Positions 56,124 through 64,000 of a stretch of DNA of 64,000 bases are shown here, in pieces. The notes below the pieces were generated by a model, which was given only the letters and a program-made list of their open reading frames with translations, was not told the DNA's origin and searched no databases. The DNA is taken from positions 248,001 through 312,000 of the forward strand of contig MCGO01000001.1 of NCBI GenBank assembly GCA_002104985.1, written 5' to 3'. The position numbers were made by a program, and so were the translations under genes. Origin of the DNA: Rhizoclosmatium globosum. Its lineage: Eukaryota > Chytridiomycota > Chytridiomycetes > Chytridiales > Chytriomycetaceae. How positions within the stretch are numbered: the stretch's first letter is position 1; every line of letters begins with the position of its first letter.

Positions 56124-59100
56124 ATGAAATCGATCGTCGCGTTTGTGGCGCTCGCTGCGTCTGCAGTTCGAGCACAAAGTGTGACTGCGGTCCTCAACTA
56201 CAACATTGGGTTCTTGCTCCCGTACTCTCTTGACGATCAACCAGGCGTCACGACAAACTCATCCACCATCAAGTTCAACGTCGTCGCCAACGATGCTGCG
56301 GCCGAGGTACCGAACTTCTTGGTTTTAGATTCCCTGCTTTCTGTTTGTGCTTATCTGTGTTTTGTTTACTTGACAGATGGCTGTCCAAGACTTCAACGCG
56401 AAATCCACACTTCCAGGCGGAGGACAGTTTAATATTATCCGAAAGAATAACTGGGATCCTACTTTCGCGACCAACTGGCAGATTGTGGATTCTGGGGGTT
56501 ATTCTGCAATCGCAGCCACAAAAATGGTTCAACAGAACAACAGTTAAGTTTCTCTAAAATCAGTTTAAGCTATAATAGCTGACGTTTACCTCGCTCAACT
56601 TACAGCTGTTGCGGTCTTTGGAGACTATTTGGATTCTACAACCAGGTGAGAACCGCGTTGCAACTCGACTGATGGGATACTTACATGTTGTTCCCTTTTA
56701 GTTTCTCTGCCGAAGTTCTCTCGTACTTTCAAGTTCCTTTCTGTGGAGCCACTCAACTAGACCCAACCCTCTCCGACAAGTCCAACTTCCAATACTTTGT
56801 TCGTATGCAAAACGGGTACGACTACGGAGACCATATGTTGACCATGCTTGCACTTTGGAACGTTACAAAGGTGTCCATTATCGTCGGCCCTGACACATAC
56901 AGTTCCGCTTGTAAGTGTTTTTTGGACGCTCATACAAAAAATGTTTATCTCCTTTGTTCACAGACGGAGACGATATTTCTTCTACCATCAGTAGCAACTC
57001 TTCAATTACTGTCTTGGCGAAACTCATGATCAGTCCTGAAATGCAAGCCGCCAGTGACTATTCGTACCCATTGGGCGTTTTGAACGGCGCCAACTCGCGG
57101 TACTTTTGCTTCTTTACTTTATCGCATATACTTATTTCTACTCTATAGTTACTTCATTATTGCTGCTGACGCCAACTTGACCGCTGACTTCTATTACGCT
57201 GCACGGTAAAGCTCTCAACCACCAATGCTTCATTTTACAACTCCTAACTTAAATCAAAAAAATAGCGACGCTGAATTGACCGGCGCCGACTTTGTCTGGC
57301 TCGGTATCAACCGTCCATTCGTTGGAGACTTGGGCCTTCAAACTAGCTTGTACGGGTCAAGCGCAATTGACGACTTGCAAGGTTTCATGTGGTTGAAGGA
57401 TGACTTGAAGCCAGCCAACGACCCAAGTGTGACTGCGTTTGCACAACGATGGCTTGCTAACAACAAGGCGAATCCAACAAAGTTAGTCATTGGAAAACCA
57501 CACCAGTATCTATCTTACTAAGAGAACGCACAGGTATCCAGTCACTGAAACTGGTGGTGTTCCTCAATACGTTCGACAGAGTTATGATTGTGCTCAGTTA
57601 CTCATGAACGGAATCGCCAATGTAGAGATGCGTTTTCTAGTTTAAGTAATCTGAACCATATTTGATAGGGACTTAATGCAAACACGGGACAAAACGTTCA
57701 AAGTCTTATAGCCAGTCAGTATTATCAACCTGCGGCGTTGTCCAACACAGGTAATTCGAGTACACAATTACAGCAGCAATTTTAAGATTTGTTTAAGGCT
57801 ACAATGGTTTGCTGCATAATCCAATTAACTTGGGTCTCTTCGGAGACTTGCTCACGTACGTTGTTCTTACTGTTAGTATAATTGACACCAACATTGACAT
57901 TCAACCTTAACAGTCCCAAGCTCGTGATTTCAATCAACAGCACTGTAATGAATACCGACCCAAGCAACATCAATGACGACTATGGATTCGGACTCACTAC
58001 ATCTATCGTTAACTTCACTTCTGGTGGTGCTATTGCTCAATACAGACAATTGAGGCAAGTGATCTTCCCTGGAGGAAAAACTTCTCCTCCCAACGACGGT
58101 TGGATTCCAATTATCCCAACAGGTGAGTTTTTTTTCCCATTGAAAATCGATTTCGAGTTCTTAACACGACAAATAAGAACGTTGGATTGACCCAAGCTCT
58201 CCTACCGCCAACGCCATCATAATTTGCTCAATCATTGGCCACGTCACAGCCGCGTTGGCATTCGTTGCATTTATTTACCAAAAGGCGACCTCACAGCCAG
58301 GATCTATGCCTATTGCCTATGGTACTTTCTTGATTGGAGGTTCTGAACTTGTGTTCGTGTCCATGAAGTACTGGCCTGACCGTGAGAGCTACACGTCCTG
58401 TGTGAACTTGAGATATTTGTTGCCAGTCGGATACGCCGCCTCATATGGGTACGTCTTTTCGAAGCTGAGGATTTGGCAGACTAATCTTGTTGGCACAGTG
58501 CTATTTTTGCAAAGTTGTTCCACTTGTCCCGATGTCTTCAGAACAAGTATGAGCGTGCTCGTGGTGTCAGCGACTTGTCGGTCTTGATGACAGTCGTTGT
58601 TCTTGCTGGAATCAACATCATTATTACCCTCATTTACCAGTACGCCGCTGTTCCCTTTTCTAACTTGAACACAATCTCTCGTTACGAATACTTTTACGTG
58701 AGCTACCTTTCAGCATTTATCTCATCATGATAACATGTAAATAGTCCTGTCAAACTAATGATCCAAACTTGGGTAACTACCTTACATATGCCTTGTATGT
58801 GGTTGGAGGTTTCCTCAGTTTGGCTTGTGTCTTCTACTCACACAAGTTGAAGAAAGAGCCGAACATGAAGATTCTAGATATTATGTGCAAGATTGCTGTT
58901 TTGTCGGGTGGAACCATGATTGCCATTCCTTTCCTGTCCCCAGAAACTATGCTTCCTAGAATCTTGCGTGTAAGACTTCATTTTTTTAAATAACTTGTTT
59001 ATGTTCTTACATTTTGGTAGGCATTTGTATCTTGGATTTTGTCGATGGGTACCATCATTGTTGCTTTCATTCCAAATATTGTTGCCTTGGTGAAAGGCAA

Positions 59101-59779
59101 GAAAGAAGGAGAAGGTGACAGCGACTTTGACTTGGGATCGGTTATCAAGTCTGGTATCAACCGTGATGATTGGTCAGTTTTGGAGAGCGGTCCATTGGAA
59201 GTCTTGAATATGGTTTGTTCATAATAACAACGATTGAAAATGCTTACACATTGTAACAGGGACAAGTTCACTACCAGTCTCGTGGAATCCTTGGTTGGTC
59301 TGAGCCAAAGCTCTCTGATATGATTGTCCACCGCAGAAAGAGTCAATTAACAATTACATTCTCCGAGGTAACCCCGCCTAAGTATTGAATACAGGTCACT
59401 TAAATTCATATAGATTAACTCCTTTATCGTTAACGCCTACAATGTGTCGAACCTTATCAGCGAGGACCTACTTGATATGACGCGTAACACGTCTCAGTCG
59501 GGGACCGGAGCTGCCACCCGTGGAGACGCCGAAGCTGCGGATAAAAAACAAAGTGCTAGCGGGGACGAAGACTCTGAAATGGATGAAAGAATTATTGTTA
59601 TCACGACAAAGAGCTTCAGTGTCAAAGTTATTGCAAGCAGTACCGGCCAGGCTGCTGAAATTCGTGCTCAAGTATTTGGTGTTAAGGAAGGAGAGGACAA
59701 GGGGGCCAGTGCCATGGGATCAGTTACTGGTGCTGCTGGTCAAACAAGCGGTGTTAGAAAGAGCACAGTTGATAATTAA
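56124..59779 (+). CDS. class C (GABA-B-like) G protein-coupled receptor 2
   Basis: Seventeen exons sum exactly to 934 codons: 56124-56306, 56377-56542, 56606-56645, 56702-56910, 56964-57099, 57149-57205, 57266-57481, 57534-57621, 57669-57750, 57798-57855, 57914-58122, 58178-58448, 58499-58697, 58745-58969, 59021-59212, 59260-59367, 59414-59779. Signal peptide (1-17), ANF-type bilobed domain (about 25-470: NYNIGFLLPYS, VAVFGDYLDS, VSIIVGPDTY, VWLGINRPF, SYDCAQLLMNGIA), seven helices (about 490-760), then a 170-residue tail with GWSEPKLSDMIVH and an acidic part. Surface receptor; ligand unknown. It shares layout with receptor 1. Short exons of 40-60 nt are unusual here. Confidence 0.93.
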
Positions 59780-59861
59780 TAACCCTTTAAAATTTTCCTT
59801 TCTTCTTGCGTTTTCTTTCAAATTTCAATAATATTAGATGTTCAAATGGTTTCTGAAATAA

Positions 59862-62308
59862 TCAAAATGCATCGTCCTCGTCTTTACCATCCAACAACCC
59901 ATCGTCGGTGTCCAATTCGACATCATCACCTCCAAACAAATCCGAGTCTTCGTCTGGTAAGAAATTGACTGTTTTCTTTTTGAATGCAGGAGATTGGTTT
60001 GCAATTGGAGAAACTGCGTTGCTCGTCACCCCTTCTGAATCCGTGTCACCAGCCCCAAATTCATCATCATATGCAGCCGACTTCTTGGAAGTTACTTCTT
60101 TGTCGTCAGAGAGTAGCTTCATGGCCGATTCGGCAAATTTATCGAGGATATCGACTTCGAAGAACCTCCTTGTTATTGTTAGAGAAAATCGTAATCTTCG
60201 CAAAATCATACCTATGTGGAAGTTTTATCTTTGATACTCGCCGCAGATATTTCTGACGTGTGTTTAGGGGTGCTTTCAAGCTGTGTTTCACAGGAGCATC
60301 CGTATCTTCTAACAGATCAGAAATGGAGTGACATCAAAGTCAAAGTCTTCAGGAATATCATCTTCAGCTTCTTTAGCAGATTTTAGATCCGCAGTTTGAA
60401 GATTCGGGGCTCCAAGGGATGACTTTCCAGTCAATGACGGAAGAGCTCCAAGCGGACCGGAAGATTTAGAGGGCTCTATAGCGACTGTAGATTCAATTTT
60501 TGCAGATACATTTGCTTTTGGGTCACTCAGTGAAGTGCTGGAAGGAGTCTGGTTGGGCGTTTTTGATTCGGTTCCTGCAGTTTGACTAAGTGTGGACTGT
60601 ATGGTGCTTTTGTTCGGTAGTATTTCAGGCTGGATTGAAGAAGAAACGGATGGAATAGTTTTGGTAGATTTCATCAAGAAAGTTAAATCTTCCTCTGATT
60701 CCTTGTCAGCGTCAAAGTTTTCAAACTCTTCATCAATAGGCAAATCATATTCGTCTCTATGAATCCTGGTTTAGATGTAGATGGGACGGAGATAGTATTC
60801 TTAGGTGCTCAACGTTTTTATCCAAAGTTGATAGTTGAGGTTTGGCAGACACTGGTGGCGGTGGACTAAATGATTGAGCAAAAGATATAGGATTCGATTT
60901 TGACACAGAGCTTGGAGGAGCCGATAAAGGAAGGATCGGCTCTTTCTTTTTCGGCAAAATCAAGTCCATGAAGTCACCGTCGGCGTCAGCATCAGCATCA
61001 TAGTTTGCAAACCCTGCATCAATGTCAATATCATCGTCAATATCTAATACTGTCGACTGTGCTGTTGCGTAACTCTTATCAGTTGATGCTGATGTCGGCG
61101 AAGGTTTTTCCATCTGAGACAATGGTTTACTGAATGTGAAACTGGGGGCAAATTCGAAAGAGTCGAAATAGGCGCTAGTTTCTTTTGAGTTGATTCCTCC
61201 GCAGTGGACGTTTTATCGTTGTTTTGTGATGCAACTGGCGTAGTAGCCAGCAACGACTTTGCTTGTTGCAACGCATTCATAGTTGCGCTCATTCCAGAAT
61301 TTTTAAGTATTGCTGTTGATAGGTCTGTCACTTCACTATCCTTGAAAGAAATGGTGTTCTTTTCCTCCACTTTCATGACGGCGTTTGTCCCAGATATGAT
61401 TCACTCGAGTTCGACCTTGAATCAATATTCATAATATCGTTAGCCGTTCTTTTAAACTCGGGAACTGGTTGTTTTTGAATGGGCTTTGGATCAAAGATTG
61501 AGGGAGTCTTAGCGTGCTCCACATCTTGCTTCAGTATGTCTTCTTCAGCATCATTTTTCATCCACCAAAATGCAGTTTTAGATGCAACTCCACTTTCTTC
61601 ATCCCTTTCGATGGGTTTATCAAGGAACGGCGTTTTTTGAGTATGTGGCAGATCTTCTAACATTTCCGCTATTTCCTCATTCATTGCAGAAATTTCATCA
61701 TCATCGTTTCCAGCTCACCAAAGGGCTTTGGGTGCGTCGTTGGTTTTGAATCAGAAGTGTCCCAGTCATTCTCTTCGTTGGCTGATTCGAAGGTTTTCTG
61801 AATATCATACTTGAAGTTTGGATCTCCAGGTTTAACGCGATTCTTCTCAAAATCGTCGTTCATTTCCGCTTTGATTTTGGACAAATCGTTGTCACTGATG
61901 TATATTAGAAATACGCTGAATTCAACGGGAGATTACCTTAATTTATTCAAATCCATATTTCCATCCAAGTGGATTTGATCTTCTCCGTTTCCGAAAGAAT
62001 TTGTGGTTGGATTTGGAAAAGTTCGCGATTTTTGAGGAAGTGAGGGAAGTGCTGCGATATTTGACTTGCTTGAAAGAGAGATATTTACTGGGGCTGGTTC
62101 TGGTAGATTGTGATGAACTCGAAGTTTGTTTAGGATTGTTGTGATCTGAGAAAGTACATTGACATTCAACAATCAGAGTCAAAACACGCTGACTTACGCG
62201 ATGCAAGGGAACACATTCAAGGACAGGATGCCGTTTTACTAGGTTCTTTGCAATCGCATCTGTCGAAAGAATATCACTTGACGAGTTAACGAAGTCTCTC
62301 ACAGGCAT
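59862..62308 (-). CDS. CEP19: CEP19-domain protein with long disordered C-terminus (frame breaks)
   Basis: From ATG 62308: exons 62198-62308, 61937-62145, 61719-61894, then 61668 leftwards, with a further intron near 60165-60211. The CEP19 signature is KLRVHHNLPEP, LSKIKAEMNDDFEKNRVKP and DPNFKYDIQKTFE. CEP19 sits at centrioles and the ciliary base, so a flagellated life stage is implied. The rest (about 550 residues) is acidic and Ser-rich, with repeated DADADADGDFMDL-like stretches, and is not part of known CEP19 proteins. Frame changes near 61390, 61146, 60810, 60759 and 60322 all lie at short homopolymers. Confidence 0.65.
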
Positions 62309-62364
62309 CTTTCGTCGCCTTAGCTTTCCTAGTTTCGTTCGCTAATTAGCATGGTGTGACTTGT

Positions 62365-62544
62365 TCAAGCGTGAGAACCTTTTGTGTCATCCTTAAAGAA
62401 TAAATAGACTGTTGGAGGGGAGAACTTCGCTCCGAGCTCTTGCGGAACATATCGTGACAGTTTCGTCGAAACTGCTTTGGCTCCATCCAGAGTCCCATCA
62501 TAATCTTCAGGTTCAAAAGAATACTCGCGTCTCCTGGTTGTCAT
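62365..62544 (-). CDS. small ORF, 59 residues, unknown
   Basis: MTTRRREYSFEPEDYDGTLD onward, ending PPTVYLFFKDDTKGSHA. The frame is open further upstream (LDLTE) but without another ATG. The composition looks coding (ordered charged/hydrophobic pattern) and it fits between two same-strand genes, but no family is recognised. It could be the last exon of a gene whose upstream exons I cannot see. Confidence 0.3.
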   Translation of the reverse strand: MTTRRREYSFEPEDYDGTLDGAKAVSTKLSRYVPQELGAKFSPPTVYLFFKDDTKGSHA

Positions 62545-62650
62545 TTCAGTTAAGTCCAAAAACTGACAATTTTTTTTGCAATGCGCTTTATTTTAATAGA
62601 ATAGAAGATAAAAGGAATTATGCAATTTCACTAACCCAGACAATCCACAA

Positions 62651-64000
62651 TCATGACAGATGAAAGCTTCCTTGTCCCTCCTTCATCGCCACTTCAAACC
62701 TTTCTGTCATGACTTGTAAATTTGTATAAGCTGGAACTTTTAAATAGTTAACACATGTCATAACCGATGGGAGGTAAGAATCAGCCTTCGTTCCAAAATC
62801 GGCACTTTTTCGGACAACAGTGAGAGGCGGTGTGAGTGCCTTGAATCCACCAATTGGAAGTTTGGGTGAGCCAGTGACGAAGAGCAGGAACTCTCGACGC
62901 TCAACCAGAGTGAATTTTTCCATCATCTCTGCAAGAAACTGAACAGGTTTGGAATCAATTGAATATCCATGATCAGCTTTGATTGAGTCAATTATGGCTA
63001 TTTTTCCATGTCAGACTCATACAATAACGAGAAATAACTCACTTAAATAGCTCCAATCTTCGTCTTGACTTCCTCCCATAAGTAGACATAGCTCATCAAC
63101 AGAGAAACAGTTGAGCTTTGATATGGAAAAACTTTGTCGAATCCAGCCCTGAATGCTTCCACTTGATGTTTGATCCAGAACCCACCGTCATATCAACAAC
63201 TGCTTCCATGTATTCTTTGACATTTTCAGACGTCACGGAAATTTCGGATCCATTGGGCTTGAGGAGAATGGACGGATATCCAGGCAACGTAAAGTCAAGG
63301 CAAAGATCTTCCAAACGAACTCCCTTCACAGTCAAAGCAGCAGTTCGAGACATTTTTTCGGGTTCTGAGAGTGTCAAAGTAGATTCAATGACCGATTTCA
63401 TTTGAACAAACTTGAAGACGTCACAAAGTGATGTGTAAAGGCTGACATCAATATACTAAAAACAGTCAGAGACGTACACCTTAATTGCGAGTTAAATACC
63501 TTGATCAAATGCAAATGAGATGGTGAAGATTTTCCGATGGTCCGATTTCCTACAATCATATCCAAAAACAAGGTACTGAACGGCATATCAACAATCCTTG
63601 AATCCAATAATGCTTTGGCCACAAATGTACCCATACTCTTGAATAAATTCAGCTTGACCTTTGCGTCTTCGGTGTTTAAAACTTCCGAATCGAGTGGTGC
63701 AGGGAACAAACCCTCGCTGGGACTCAAATAGTCTCCGCTACTTCCATTCTCTCTCCAAAGCCCGATTTTCCCTCCTTTGCCGCTGGATCCTCCTGCCAAG
63801 ATGACGCCGTCTCGTTTACGTAGTTCTTTGCATACACTTGAATAAAATTCCAACGTTGGACCCAACCCAGTTCCCACTTCATCAAAAAATTCAACTTCAA
63901 TCAAATGTGCGCTCTGGCCATATAAATCCATCACTTTTGTCATAGAATCCAAAAGCCGGGTTCTTGAAACTCTGACTTTTTGCCTTTGCACTCTGCCACC
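62651..64000 (-). CDS. UFD4: UFD4/UPL3/TRIP12-type HECT ubiquitin ligase, C-terminal part
   Basis: Partial: the frame is open at the right edge, so the N-terminus lies beyond 64000. Exons: 63500-64000, 63043-63455, 62651-62997 (introns 44 and 45 nt). The HECT domain starts RQKVRVSRTRLLDSMTKVMD, with EVEFFDEVGTGLGPTLEFY, LFLDMIVGNRTIGKSS, LCLDFTLPGYP and EAFRAGFDKVFP-like blocks. The catalytic Cys is in LPSVMTCVNYLKVP, and the tail EGQGSFHLS is the canonical HECT end. Two frame changes (near 63168 and 63125) sit at short runs. UFD4-group enzymes ubiquitinate ubiquitin-fusion and N-degron substrates. Confidence 0.9.

Noticed and set aside
1..64000. CRISPR arrays, bacterial operons, riboswitches, rRNA
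   Set aside because: None seen; all gene structures are eukaryotic with spliceosomal introns.

Overview
The window is nuclear DNA of a fungus, most likely a zoosporic (chytrid-type) one. Genes are interrupted by short GT..AG introns, mostly 44-58 nt. The gene set is fungal: a Zn2Cys6 regulator, verprolin, tricalbin, an ABCG pump with an Adp1-like layout and a UDP-glycosyltransferase of the sterol glucosyltransferase type. It also carries genes that fungi with a flagellated stage tend to keep: two class C (GABA-B-like) receptors, a CEP19-domain protein and a Ku80 whose C-terminus looks metazoan. The lineage call is inference from gene content.

Layout. 1-1982: 3' half of a Ty1/copia retrotransposon ending in a 299-bp LTR that has cut off the 3' end of a secreted subtilase (1977-4320, -). 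The promoter side of the subtilase holds a second, older retroelement scrap (integrase, 4517-4681). 4.9-13.6 kb: Gemin2-like protein, cytochrome P450, six-C2 tricalbin. 13.8-25.3 kb: tRNA-Val, 2OG-Fe oxygenase, ABCG transporter, UAP1, verprolin, RWD-like protein, Ku80. 25.5-31.8 kb: tRNA-Gln, a regulator with two tandem Zn2Cys6 clusters, a FAM210-like protein and a Ser-rich single-pass protein. 31.9-40.5 kb: class C receptor 1, ArsH, a glycosyltransferase, ribosomal protein S14. 40.7-43.6 kb: a tandem pair of R-SNARE-like proteins with an unusual two-segment membrane anchor. 43.7-56 kb: OXNAD1-like reductase, two proteins of unknown function, an inverted pair of 7TM proteins flanking a SNF2-PHD remodeler and a TMEM198-like protein, then Cdc20. 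56.1-64 kb: class C receptor 2, CEP19-domain protein, and a UFD4/UPL3-type HECT ligase that runs off the right edge.

There is no operon-like pathway. Themes that recur are membrane traffic and contact sites (tricalbin, SNARE-like pair), actin (verprolin), cell-surface sensing (two receptors, 7TM pair), ubiquitin and cell cycle (Cdc20, HECT) and chromatin or DNA repair (SNF2-PHD, Ku80). Several same-strand neighbours are only 34-70 bp apart.

A caution for users of this annotation: I count about 35 places where a conserved reading frame breaks and is restored by lengthening a short homopolymer by one or two bases. They cluster in the SNF2, 7TM, TMEM198-like, CEP19 and HECT genes. I read these as probable run-length errors in the assembly, not as pseudogenes, and have annotated the genes as intact loci with marked breaks.
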